Source: JBKJML01 sp046596415
GTDB taxonomy: Bacteria; Actinomycetota; Thermoleophilia; Gaiellales; Gaiellaceae
Direction of reading: 5' to 3'
Assembly (NCBI GenBank): GCA_046596415.1
Contig: JBKJML010000145.1
Span: 1-10,967 of the forward strand
DNA: 10,967 bases
Below are positions 1 to 6,291 of the stretch, piece by piece. Below the pieces are notes generated by a model. That model had not been told where the DNA came from. It saw nothing but the letters and a program-made list of their open reading frames with translations, and ran no database searches. The first letter of the stretch is position 1. Each line of letters opens with the position of its first letter. Both the position numbers and the translations under genes were made by a program.

Positions 1-717
1 CGCGGCGAGGCCGAGCAGCGAGAAGGCGTTCGCGGCGTAGACGATGAACGTGTCGCGGGTGATCGCGAAGATCGCCGGGATCGAGTCGACCGCGAAGACG
101 ACGTCGAAGGTCGCGACCAGGACGAGTGCGGCCAGCATCGGGGTCGCCAGGCGCCTGCCGTTCTCGCGCACGGTTAATCGGTCGCCGTGGTAGCCGGCGG
201 TCATCGGCAGCACTCGGCCGAGCAGTTTCAGTGCCGGGTTTTTCTCGGGGTGGATTTCGACGCCGGAGTGGCGGGCCATCCGAATTCCGGTGAGCACGAG
301 GAAGGCCCCGAAGACGTAGACCGTGTAATGGAAGGCGTCGAGCAGGGCAGCGCCGGCGAAGATGAAGAGCGCGCGCAGGATGATCGCGCCGACGATGCCC
401 CAGAAGATCACTCGCCGCTGGTAGGCGGCGGGGACGGCGAAGTAGCTGAAGATCAGCGCGAAGACGAAGAGGTTGTCGACCGAGAGCGACTTCTCGATCA
501 CGAAGCCCGCCAGGTACTCCTCGGCCGGGGCGCGCCCCTGCCACCACCAGACGAAGCCGCTGAAGGCGATGCCGAGCGCCGTCCAGCCGATGCTCCAGCC
601 GACCGCGCGGCGGAACGAGATTTCCTCCCCGCTCCGGCCGAAGGCGGCGAGGTCGACGAGGAGCATGAGCACGACGAACGCGCCGAAAGCTCCCCACATC
701 CACAGGTCGAGTTCCAT
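1..717 (-). CDS. TerC/Alx-family integral membrane protein (partial, C-terminus beyond window)
   Basis: TerC/Alx proteins are multi-helix membrane proteins linked to metal efflux; several members, such as E. coli Alx, are tied to manganese export. The visible 239 residues start MELDLWMWG and carry the two family hallmarks: EKSLSVDNLFVF (about 75-86) and DVVFAVDSIPA (about 205-215) followed by ITRDTFIVYAANAFSLLGL. The conserved acidic residues (E75, D81, D205, D211) are present. About seven hydrophobic segments are visible, with a charged loop near 150-190 (RHSGVEIHPEKN, ENGRR). The family is usually about 300-350 residues, so roughly a quarter to a third is missing to the left. The ATG at 717 is well supported: GAAGGAG sits six bases upstream, and nothing longer stays open through the leader. 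The leader holds a yybP-ykoY riboswitch, which independently argues for manganese-linked function. The metal specificity itself is inference. Confidence 0.93.
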   Translation of the reverse strand, partial: MELDLWMWGAFGAFVVLMLLVDLAAFGRSGEEISFRRAVGWSIGWTALGIAFSGFVWWWQGRAPAEEYLAGFVIEKSLSVDNLFVFALIFSYFAVPAAYQRRVIFWGIVGAIILRALFIFAGAALLDAFHYTVYVFGAFLVLTGIRMARHSGVEIHPEKNPALKLLGRVLPMTAGYHGDRLTVRENGRRLATPMLAALVLVATFDVVFAVDSIPAIFAITRDTFIVYAANAFSLLGLAA

Positions 718-757
718 GCAGCACTCCTTCGTCAGGCCGGTTGCCGGTCGACGAAGG
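718..757 (-). promoter_or_regulatory. riboswitch expression platform: SD-sequestering hairpin and RBS
   Basis: On the minus strand CCTTCGTC (757-750) is perfectly complementary to GACGAAGG (733-726). The inner part can add CCGG-CAA-CCGG. The distal arm contains most of the Shine-Dalgarno sequence GAAGGAG (730-724), six bases before the ATG at 717. The proximal arm is also the 3' strand of aptamer P1 (757-752), so P1 and this hairpin exclude each other. Ligand-stabilised P1 should therefore free the ribosome-binding site: a translational ON switch, as reported for manganese control of alx and mntP. There is no U-tract, so a transcription-termination mechanism is less likely. Confidence 0.82.
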
Positions 758-844
758 TCTCTCCCGCCGCTTACTGCGGCCGGTGCCACCGGGCCTACGT
801 GGGCCGGATTGACGATGGCACCCGTTCGGGGATACTGCCCCTCG
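752..844 (-). promoter_or_regulatory. yybP-ykoY manganese-sensing riboswitch aptamer
   Basis: Reading the minus strand, the leader of the TerC gene has the yybP-ykoY architecture. P1: CGAGGG (844-839) pairs with CCTTCG (757-752), six pairs including one G-U. Just inside P1 is GGCAGTA, close to the family GGGGAGUA. A small CCC/GGG hairpin follows. The long arm is GGTGCCA (822-816) pairing with TGGCACC (788-782). It encloses the hallmark loop TCGTCAA (815-809) and a GGCC/GGCC hairpin. A further hairpin GCCGC-AGTAA-GCGGC (780-766) leads to the conserved GAGACC-TT end. The order and the loops match my memory of the Lactococcus lactis aptamer. Known members bind Mn2+ and control TerC/Alx, MntP and P-type ATPase genes, which fits the gene directly downstream. 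I could not run a covariance-model search. Confidence 0.9.
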
Positions 845-854
845 GTTGACCTCT

Positions 855-863
855 ACGCTAGCA
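855..863 (-). promoter_or_regulatory. Candidate extended -10 promoter for the riboswitch-TerC transcript
   Basis: On the minus strand TGC-TAGCGT lies just upstream of the aptamer: an extended -10 (TGn) plus a TANNNT hexamer (860-855). A transcript starting about seven bases downstream would begin a few bases before P1 of the riboswitch, which is the expected position. No good TTGACA-like -35 is seen at the proper distance. Imperfect flanking CCTCT/AGAGG repeats (850-854 and 868-872) surround the site and may be chance. Inference only. Confidence 0.4.
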
Positions 864-887
864 GACGAGAGGCAGCTCTGATTCGGG

Positions 888-1472
888 TCAGCGGGGGCCG
901 GGGGGTGCCAGCACGACGATCCCGAGTGCCGCCACTGCGGCGAGCGCCCCGAGGAGCTCAAGGCCGATGCCGCCGTCCCGGCCCAGTTCGACCGCGGCGA
1001 GGAGCACGGCGCCGAGACCGAGCGTGGCGAGTGCGAGCGCGGCGACGAACGCGATCCGGCGCAGGTAGCCACCCGCCTCGTCCGGCACCGTCGAGCGGAG
1101 CTCGAGCGACCAGTAGGAGAGCTCCGCCACGGCGAGCAGCCCGGCGGCGAACGCCGCCGACCCCTGGTCGAGCGGCACGTCGTCGAAGGCGAGCCGGGCT
1201 GCGTAGCCGGCTCCGAGCAGGAGCACGGCGGCGGGGACGAGCGCCGCCAGCCGCGTCGCCAGCGCGACCGCGAGCGTCAGCACGGCGGCAACGGTGAACG
1301 CGACGCAGAGGCGCGCGACGCTTCCGCTCGAGGCGAGCGCGGGCCAGATTCCAAGCCCGCTCGCCGCGGCGAGCGCGGCCGTCGCGGCGCCTAGACGCGC
1401 GAGAGCCGGGCGTGACGCCTGAATGCCCTCACCCCCTCGAGTGCCGCGTCGAGCGGCACGTCCTCCGTCCAC
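888..1472 (-). CDS. Hypothetical multi-helix membrane protein, last gene of the MoxR/DUF58 cluster
   Basis: I do not recognise a family. The product is very Ala/Leu rich, with about six hydrophobic segments (near residues 25-50, 53-70, 72-90, 105-120, 138-158 and 170-190). A polar loop contains ELSYWSLELRSTVPDEAGGYLRR. It reads like a small integral membrane protein with no catalytic motif. It follows the DUF58 gene, where related clusters often carry a transglutaminase-like TgpA membrane protein; this one has no such domain. The start is uncertain. The only standard start codon I find ahead of the first hydrophobic segment is GTG at 1472, which overlaps DUF58 by 82 bases and has no Shine-Dalgarno. 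An ATT at about 1424 follows a purine-rich GAGGGGGTGAGG and is an alternative. The stop is TGA at 888-890. The reading frame is credible because of its strong hydrophobic periodicity and its cluster position. Confidence 0.7.
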   Translation of the reverse strand: MDGGRAARRGTRGGEGIQASRPALARLGAATAALAAASGLGIWPALASSGSVARLCVAFTVAAVLTLAVALATRLAALVPAAVLLLGAGYAARLAFDDVPLDQGSAAFAAGLLAVAELSYWSLELRSTVPDEAGGYLRRIAFVAALALATLGLGAVLLAAVELGRDGGIGLELLGALAAVAALGIVVLAPPGPR

Positions 1473-2665
1473 TGGGCGACGGCGACCCCGAGCCGCTCGT
1501 AGCGGGACCGAAGCTCAGCCCGCTGGAGCAGCCAGAGACGATGGGCGAGTTGGTCGAGCTCGGACGGGCCTGCCGGGACGAACGGGACGGGCGAGACCTC
1601 CACCACGGTCAGGTCGTAGCCGCGGGCACGCAGGTCGAGGAGCGCCGCCACACTGCGTTCGTCGAGGAGCGGCGTGATCGCCACGACGAGCGCCTGCGGC
1701 GGCAGCGTGCGGCGGGGGATGAAGCTGACGTCCTTCCACGCGTAGTTGTGCACGATCTCGGTGTCGAGGAGCGAATCGACGATTCGGTAGCGCTGCGTCA
1801 GCCCCAGCCGCGGTTGGAGCCACCGGATGATCCCACCGAAGCTGACGAGCCCGACGCGGTCGCGCCGCTCGAGATAGCGAGCGGCGAGCGTCGCGGTGGC
1901 GCGGACCGCGAGGTCAAGCGTGCTCTCGTCGAGCGTCCGGGCCTCCGCGAAGCTGTCGAGGAAGAGAATCACGTCGGTGTTTCGCTCCGGGTGGCGCTCG
2001 TTGACCTGGAGCTCGCCGCGCCGCGCGCTCGCCCGCCAGTTGATCGCTTTCACTCGATCGCCGGCGGCGAAGGCGCGGATGTCGGCGAACTCGAGCCCGT
2101 CGCCCTTCGTCCGCGCGACCTCGTTGCCCGAGAAAGGCTGCGTCTCGACCGGCGGCACGAGCAGTCGCAGCGACTCCGGGTGCGGGTAGACGCGGAGCAG
2201 CGTTTCCCGCTCCGCCGCCCACTCGTGCGTGACGAGCCCGAAGCGGTCGCGCGACCGGAGCGCGACCGACCCCAGGCGGTGGTTGCCCCATCGCACACAC
2301 CGGAGCCGCAGCGTGATCGTCCGCTCCTCGTCGGCAGCGAGGCGGATCGCAACCGGGTTCTCCCCCTCGATCAGCTCGAGCTCTTCCGGCAGGTCGAGCA
2401 GGAGCTCGAGCCGCTCGACGGCCGTCGCGGAGTTGAGCTCGATCTCCGCGATCACCTCGTCGCGTTCGAGCGCCCGCTCGTGGTCGAGGGTGAACCAGAC
2501 GCGGACGTCGGGCTCCGCTCCCGGCTGGAGCCCGAGCGCGAGAACGAGCGCGAACGGCGCGGCGAGCACAGCCAGCTCGGGGCGGCGCAGCGCGAGCGCG
2601 CCGAGCAGGCCGAGCGATGTGAGGACGGCGTACGCCGTCAGCCGCGGCGTCGCCGAGCGAGTCAT
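1391..2665 (-). CDS. DUF58 domain protein (vWA-like, partner of MoxR ATPase)
   Basis: A 424-residue protein. Two N-terminal membrane helices (about 8-26 and 30-47) are followed by a beta-rich region (about 50-160). The DUF58 signature is KGDGLEFADIRAFAAGDRVKAINWRASARRGELQV (about 187-221), seen here as GDRVKAINWRASARRG. The following von Willebrand A-like segment begins DVILFLDSF (231-239). DUF58 proteins are typically encoded beside MoxR AAA+ ATPases and are thought to work with them in envelope-related maturation; the exact role is unknown. The metal-binding DxSxS motif of true vWA domains is not intact (D237-S-F), as is common in DUF58. The ATG at 2665 overlaps the MoxR stop codon (ATGA) and has CGGAGA just upstream. 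This is strong evidence for co-translation with MoxR. Confidence 0.92.
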   Translation of the reverse strand: MTRSATPRLTAYAVLTSLGLLGALALRRPELAVLAAPFALVLALGLQPGAEPDVRVWFTLDHERALERDEVIAEIELNSATAVERLELLLDLPEELELIEGENPVAIRLAADEERTITLRLRCVRWGNHRLGSVALRSRDRFGLVTHEWAAERETLLRVYPHPESLRLLVPPVETQPFSGNEVARTKGDGLEFADIRAFAAGDRVKAINWRASARRGELQVNERHPERNTDVILFLDSFAEARTLDESTLDLAVRATATLAARYLERRDRVGLVSFGGIIRWLQPRLGLTQRYRIVDSLLDTEIVHNYAWKDVSFIPRRTLPPQALVVAITPLLDERSVAALLDLRARGYDLTVVEVSPVPFVPAGPSELDQLAHRLWLLQRAELRSRYERLGVAVAQWTEDVPLDAALEGVRAFRRHARLSRV

Positions 2666-3648
2666 TCTCCGGTGTCGGAGGCGTCGGTGTCGGGGGCCTC
2701 AGCTGGAGGGGTAGGCACCGACTCGAGGACTTCCTGGACGACGTCGTCGGCGGAGAGCCGCTGCACCCAGAGCTCGGGCTTCAGCATCAGCCGGTGCGCG
2801 AGCGCCGGGATCGCGACGGCCTTCACGTCGTCGGGAGTCACGAAGTCACGGCCCGAGAGGGCCGCTCGGCAGCGTGAGAGCTTGAGCAGCGCCAGGCTGC
2901 CGCGGGGGCTCGCACCGACGGCTGTGCTCGGGCTCTGCCGCGTCGCGGCGACGATGTCGACGATGTACCCCCCGACACTCGACGAGACGTGCACCTGCTC
3001 GACCGCGCGCTGGAGCTCGAGCACGCCGGCTGTGTCGACGACGGGGTCGAGCTCGAGCTCGTCCATGCCGCGCGCCAGCCGTCGCTCGAGCACGTCCCAT
3101 TCCTGGTCGCGCGTCGGGTAGCCAAAGCCGATCCGTAGCAGAAAGCGGTCGAGCTGCGCCTCGGGCAGCGGGTAGGTGCCCTCGTATTCGATCGGGTTCT
3201 GGGTCGCAAGGACTAGGAACGGCGGTGAGAGCGTGTGCGTCGTACCCTCGATCGTCACTTGCCGCTCCTGCATCGCCTCGAGCAGTGCCGCCTGGGTCTT
3301 CGGTGGGGCGCGGTTGATCTCGTCGGCGAGCAGCAGGTTGGCGAAGATCGGGCCGGGCCGGAACTCGAAGTCGCTTTCGCGCTGGTTCCAGATCGAGGAG
3401 CCGGTCACGTCGGACGGCATCAGGTCCGGTGTGAACTGGATGCGGGAGAAGCCCATGTTCGTCACCTGCGCGAACGAGCGGGCGGCGAGCGTCTTCGCGA
3501 GGCCGGGGTAGTCCTCCAGCAGGATGTGGCCGTCGGCGAGCAGGCCCATCAGCACGAGCTCGAGCGGCTCACGCTTGCCGACCACCGCGCGTTCGACCTC
3601 GTCCACGATTCGGGCGCACGTTGCCTGCACCTCGGTGAGCGACAGCAT
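2662..3648 (-). CDS. MoxR-family AAA+ ATPase
   Basis: A 328-residue cytoplasmic AAA+ ATPase of the MoxR group, chaperone-like enzymes that act with vWA/DUF58 proteins. The motifs appear in order. Walker A is EDYPGLAKT (45-53), the usual MoxR variant with Ala before the Lys. ADEINRAPPKTQAALLEAMQE follows, with Walker B acidic residues D109/E110. Sensor 1 is ATQNPIEYEGTYPLPEAQLDRF (N151), and the sensor 2 region is GASPRG (245-250). The C-terminal 20 residues are acidic and Pro/Thr rich. The ATG at 3648 is preceded by GGAGG at good spacing and overlaps the upstream stop codon by one base (TGATG). The frame stays open further upstream to 4206, but that extension is Arg/Pro-rich shadow sequence overlapping the preceding gene and was discarded. 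Confidence 0.96.
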   Translation of the reverse strand: MLSLTEVQATCARIVDEVERAVVGKREPLELVLMGLLADGHILLEDYPGLAKTLAARSFAQVTNMGFSRIQFTPDLMPSDVTGSSIWNQRESDFEFRPGPIFANLLLADEINRAPPKTQAALLEAMQERQVTIEGTTHTLSPPFLVLATQNPIEYEGTYPLPEAQLDRFLLRIGFGYPTRDQEWDVLERRLARGMDELELDPVVDTAGVLELQRAVEQVHVSSSVGGYIVDIVAATRQSPSTAVGASPRGSLALLKLSRCRAALSGRDFVTPDDVKAVAIPALAHRLMLKPELWVQRLSADDVVQEVLESVPTPPAEAPDTDASDTGE

Positions 3649-4166
3649 CAGATTGCCTCCAGGGCTTCGACGAGACGGTGGACGCCCGCGGGCTCGAGCC
3701 CAGGGCCGAAGCGGTCGAGCGGCGGCTGCCGGTCGGGACGGACGAGCTCGTAGGCCTCGTCGCCGAGCGCGCGGCGTGCTCCGTCGGCGTCGTGCTCGAG
3801 GTCGATCCCGCGGCGGGCCGCCAGCAGACCGTGAGCGACGCGCCGGGCGGTGGGCCGCAGCCGGTAATGGAGGTCGAACGCGCTTGCGGTGCCGAGCGCC
3901 ACCTCGCGCTCGAGCCGGGCGAGCTCGGCGAGCCGGTCGTGGCGGGGCGGCCGGCGGTTGAGGGCGCGGTCGAAGGCAGACACGCGGTGGAGGGGGTTCG
4001 CCCGCCTCAGAGCCCCGACGACGCCGATCAGCGAGAAGAGGCAGAGCACGAGCAGGTAGATGTGCACCGCGAGCCGCGCACGGCCGGGTGCGACGAGCGC
4101 AACACCGACGAGCGCGAGCGACGGGACGATGGCGATGCTGGCGAGCCTGAGCGCGTGACGGATCAC
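3648..4166 (-). CDS. Small membrane-anchored protein between DUF4129 and MoxR genes
   Basis: A 172-residue protein with no family I can name. Two hydrophobic helices (about 8-28 and 33-54) form an N-terminal membrane hairpin. A mostly charged, Arg-rich domain of about 115 residues follows, predicted cytoplasmic from the flanking basic residues (GALRRANP, NRRPPRHDR). It contains a likely helix RLAELARLEREVALGT and the sequence LHYRLRPTARRVAHGLLAARRGIDL. The GTG start at 4166 overlaps the stop of the DUF4129 gene (GTGA), and its own stop overlaps the MoxR start, so it is translated within the operon. Proteins of this shape occur at this position in related actinobacterial clusters; I infer an accessory role with the MoxR/DUF58 machinery. 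It has no signal peptide cleavage motif and no catalytic motif that I can see. Confidence 0.82.
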   Translation of the reverse strand: MIRHALRLASIAIVPSLALVGVALVAPGRARLAVHIYLLVLCLFSLIGVVGALRRANPLHRVSAFDRALNRRPPRHDRLAELARLEREVALGTASAFDLHYRLRPTARRVAHGLLAARRGIDLEHDADGARRALGDEAYELVRPDRQPPLDRFGPGLEPAGVHRLVEALEAI

Positions 4167-5107
4167 GGGTGCGCCCGCTGGCGCAACGCCGCGAGCGCGG
4201 CCTCACGCTCCTGTTCGACCTGGATCTGCGCCGCCCGCAGCTCGTCCTGGACGGTCTGGAGAGCGGCGATCGCCTCGTCCTTCATCTGGGTGCCGATCTC
4301 ATGTTGCGAGAATTTTGCCCGCTCGAAGAGCATGGTGAGCCGGCGAACCGACGGTGCGGTCACCGACAGCGCGCCGAGGACGCGCTCGAGGTACTCGAGC
4401 GGCGCCTCCGCCGGACGGCGAGGGAGGCCGAATGCAGCGAGCGTTCGCTCCAGCCGTGCATAGGCGGCGATCACCGCCCGGCGCGGGTCCCGTTCGGCAC
4501 GCAGGTCGTCCAACGTTTCCTCGAGCACATCCGCGAGCGCCTCCGCGAGCGCCCCGGTGTCGTCGCCGCCGAGCGCCCGGCGGCGCGCTCGTGCCGAGAG
4601 GGCGAACGCTGCGATCGCCGCTGCCGCCACGCCGCTCACGACGAGCACCGGTAGCAGCGCGAACTGGGGCTCGAACCGCTGCGTGGTGTCCGTGCTCGTT
4701 CCGGGCGGGGTCCGCGGCCGCAGCGCCCTGGCGATCGGCGAGTCGCCGCCTCTGCCGCCGTCGACGCTCATCTGGCGCACGACGACCGCGAGAACGCCCA
4801 TCGCGAGCAGGAAGACGAGGAAGCCGACGATCGGGTTTTTCTTCTTCCGTCGCTTCGCGGCCTCCGCCATCACGTCACGGCGCAGCAGCAGGATGTAGGC
4901 GTACAGGCCGACGCCGACCACCATCAGCAGCAGGTAGAGGCTGATCGCGTAGTCGATGAGGCGCTGCGAGGGACGCCTCGTGCCCGCCTCACCGATCGGC
5001 GTCGCGCCTCGCGAGGCGAGTGCCACGATCGCCAGTGCAAGCAGGACGCCGCCGACCGTGAGCAGCGTCCGCCGCCCCCTGCCGTCGCGCTTCGACTCAG
5101 ACCTCAT
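4163..5107 (-). CDS. DUF4129 domain membrane protein, first gene of the MoxR cluster
   Basis: A 314-residue membrane protein with four hydrophobic segments (about 14-32, 52-75, 93-111 and 149-171). A strongly basic loop, KRRKKKNP (86-92), lies between the second and third. The C-terminal DUF4129 domain (about 190-272) shows the usual pattern DPRRAVIAAYARLERTLAAFG, then PRRPAEAPLEYLERVL and LTMLFERAKFSQHEI. The last 40 residues look like a coiled coil. DUF4129 domains are found in transglutaminase-like TgpA proteins and as stand-alone proteins in MoxR/DUF58 operons; the molecular function is unknown. I chose ATG 5107 (MRSESKRDG), next to a basic N-terminus and the first helix. ATG 5122 would add five residues, and anything longer would run into folP on the other strand. 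Only nine bases separate this start from the divergent folP start. Confidence 0.88.
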   Translation of the reverse strand: MRSESKRDGRGRRTLLTVGGVLLALAIVALASRGATPIGEAGTRRPSQRLIDYAISLYLLLMVVGVGLYAYILLLRRDVMAEAAKRRKKKNPIVGFLVFLLAMGVLAVVVRQMSVDGGRGGDSPIARALRPRTPPGTSTDTTQRFEPQFALLPVLVVSGVAAAAIAAFALSARARRRALGGDDTGALAEALADVLEETLDDLRAERDPRRAVIAAYARLERTLAAFGLPRRPAEAPLEYLERVLGALSVTAPSVRRLTMLFERAKFSQHEIGTQMKDEAIAALQTVQDELRAAQIQVEQEREAALAALRQRAHP

Positions 5108-5118
5108 CGCGCTAGTGT
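5091..5118 (+). promoter_or_regulatory. Candidate folP promoter, overlapping the start of the divergent DUF4129 gene
   Basis: TTCGAC (5091-5096) and TAGTGT (5113-5118) are separated by 16 bases. They fit a loose -35 and a TANNNT -10 of a housekeeping actinobacterial promoter. Transcription would begin near 5125, close to the GTG at 5129, which would make folP nearly leaderless. The site lies partly inside the first codons of the DUF4129 gene on the other strand. Only pattern matching supports it. Confidence 0.3.
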
Positions 5119-5947
5119 GCATCGCAGGGTGAGACGACCGCCGCTCCACGAACGTTTGCGGGCGCCCTCGGTCATGGGGATCGTGAACGTCACGCCCGAT
5201 AGCTTCTCCGACGCCGGGGCGAACTACGAGCCGGCCGTGGCGATCGCCTCCGCACGGCGGCTGCTCGCCGAGGGTGCAGCCATGGTCGATGTCGGCGGCG
5301 AGTCGACTCGGCCCGGGTCGAGCGGTGTCCAGCTCGACGAGGAGTTGCGGCGGGTCGTGCCCGTCCTCGAGGCGCTCGCCGGGGCCTCCATCTCGATCGA
5401 CACCTCGAAGGCCGAGGTGGCTCGGCGTGCGCTCGAGCTCGGCGCGGAGCTCGTGAACGACGTGACGGCGCTGCGTGGCGATCCGGCGCTCGCGGCGGTC
5501 GTCGCGGAGTCCGGCGCCTACCTCTGCCTGATGCACATGCAGGGCGCTCCGCGGACGATGCAACAGGCGCCGCGCTACGACGATGTCGTCTCGGACGTCG
5601 CCGCGTTCCTCGAGGCGAGGCTCGCCTTCGCGGTCGCCGAGGGGATCAACGAGGAGCGGGTGTGCCTCGACCCCGGGATCGGCTTCGGGAAGACGGTCGA
5701 GCAGAACGTCGAGCTCGTCCGCCGGCTCGACGTGCTGGCCGGCCTCGGCCGCCCGGTGCTCGTCGGCCTCTCGCGCAAGAGCTCACTCGCTCGTGCGCTC
5801 GGCGACCCCGAAGCCACCACCTCGTCGCTCGCCGCCTCGCTAGGCGCCGCGGTCGTCGCCTATGAGCGCGGCGCGTCGATCTTCCGCGTCCACGACGTGC
5901 GCGAGCACGTCGAGGCGCTGACGCTCGCCGCTACGCTCCGGCCGTGA
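5117..5947 (+). CDS. folP: Dihydropteroate synthase
   Basis: FolP condenses 6-hydroxymethyl-7,8-dihydropterin diphosphate with p-aminobenzoate to form 7,8-dihydropteroate in cytoplasmic folate synthesis; it is the sulfonamide target. All family motifs of the TIM barrel are present in 276 residues: MGIVNVTPDSFSD (20-32, N24), DVGGESTRPGS (58-68, loop 2), SIDTSKAEV (93-101, D95), LVNDVTAL (112-119), LDPGIGFGKT (184-193), VGLSRKS (216-222, K221) and FRVHDV (256-261). It looks complete and functional. The GTG at 5117 gives the longest product. GTG 5129 is an equally good choice, since no Shine-Dalgarno precedes either and a -10-like TAGTGT lies just upstream. The stop overlaps the folB start by four bases. 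Confidence 0.97.
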   Translation: MHRRVRRPPLHERLRAPSVMGIVNVTPDSFSDAGANYEPAVAIASARRLLAEGAAMVDVGGESTRPGSSGVQLDEELRRVVPVLEALAGASISIDTSKAEVARRALELGAELVNDVTALRGDPALAAVVAESGAYLCLMHMQGAPRTMQQAPRYDDVVSDVAAFLEARLAFAVAEGINEERVCLDPGIGFGKTVEQNVELVRRLDVLAGLGRPVLVGLSRKSSLARALGDPEATTSSLAASLGAAVVAYERGASIFRVHDVREHVEALTLAATLRP

Positions 5948-6291
5948 TCGTCGAGCTGCACGCCCTCGAGCTGCACGGGCGCCACGGCCTGCTGGAGCAG
6001 GAGCGCCTGGACGGGCAGCGCTTCCTCTTCGACATCGAGCTCGAGGTCGGCGATGCGGGCGCAAGCGACCTGATCGATGATGCCGTCGACTACCGACTCG
6101 TAGCAGCCTGCGTCCGTGAGGTCTCGGACGGCCGCGACTACCAACTGCTCGAGGCGCTCGCGGGTGCCGTCGCGGACGAGCTCCTCGTGCGGTTCCCCGC
6201 CGCTTTCGTCCGGGTCCGCGTGCGCAAGCCGGACGTCGTGCTCGACCCGCCTGCGGCGTGGTCGGCCGTCACCGTCGAGCGCGTGCGTTAG
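5944..6291 (+). CDS. folB: Dihydroneopterin aldolase
   Basis: FolB cleaves 7,8-dihydroneopterin to 6-hydroxymethyl-7,8-dihydropterin and glycolaldehyde, the substrate step for FolK. The 115-residue length is normal. The N-terminal strand and active-site region ELHALELHGRHGLLEQE, the DAVDYRLV segment (with the conserved Tyr), LLEALAGAVADELL, and the C-terminal VRVRKPD (conserved Lys) all fit the tunnelling-fold family. GTG 5944 overlaps the folP stop as GTGA, so translation is probably coupled; no separate Shine-Dalgarno is visible. The TAG stop (6289-6291) overlaps the TAA stop of the protease gene on the other strand, leaving no intergenic space and no visible terminator. Confidence 0.94.
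   Translation: MIVELHALELHGRHGLLEQERLDGQRFLFDIELEVGDAGASDLIDDAVDYRLVAACVREVSDGRDYQLLEALAGAVADELLVRFPAAFVRVRVRKPDVVLDPPAAWSAVTVERVR

Noticed and set aside
187..849. Open frame on the plus strand opposite TerC and its leader
   Set aside because: Asp/Glu/Arg-rich shadow of TerC that also runs through the riboswitch.
850..872. CCTCT-N13-AGAGG as an operator over the TerC promoter
   Set aside because: A five-base arm with a long spacer is expected by chance in this composition; kept only as a remark.
1412..3121. 569-codon open frame on the plus strand across the DUF58 and MoxR genes
   Set aside because: The product is Arg/Glu/Pro-rich without any motif, and the opposite strand encodes unmistakable DUF58 and MoxR proteins. 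It is a GC-rich shadow.
3649..4206. N-terminal extension of MoxR
   Set aside because: Arg/Pro/Ala shadow sequence overlapping the small membrane protein gene. The MoxR family begins at MLSLTEVQ, which has a good RBS.
5108..5563. N-terminal extension of the DUF4129 gene up to 5563
   Set aside because: It would lie entirely opposite folP, which is clearly real, and reads as shadow sequence with no family similarity.
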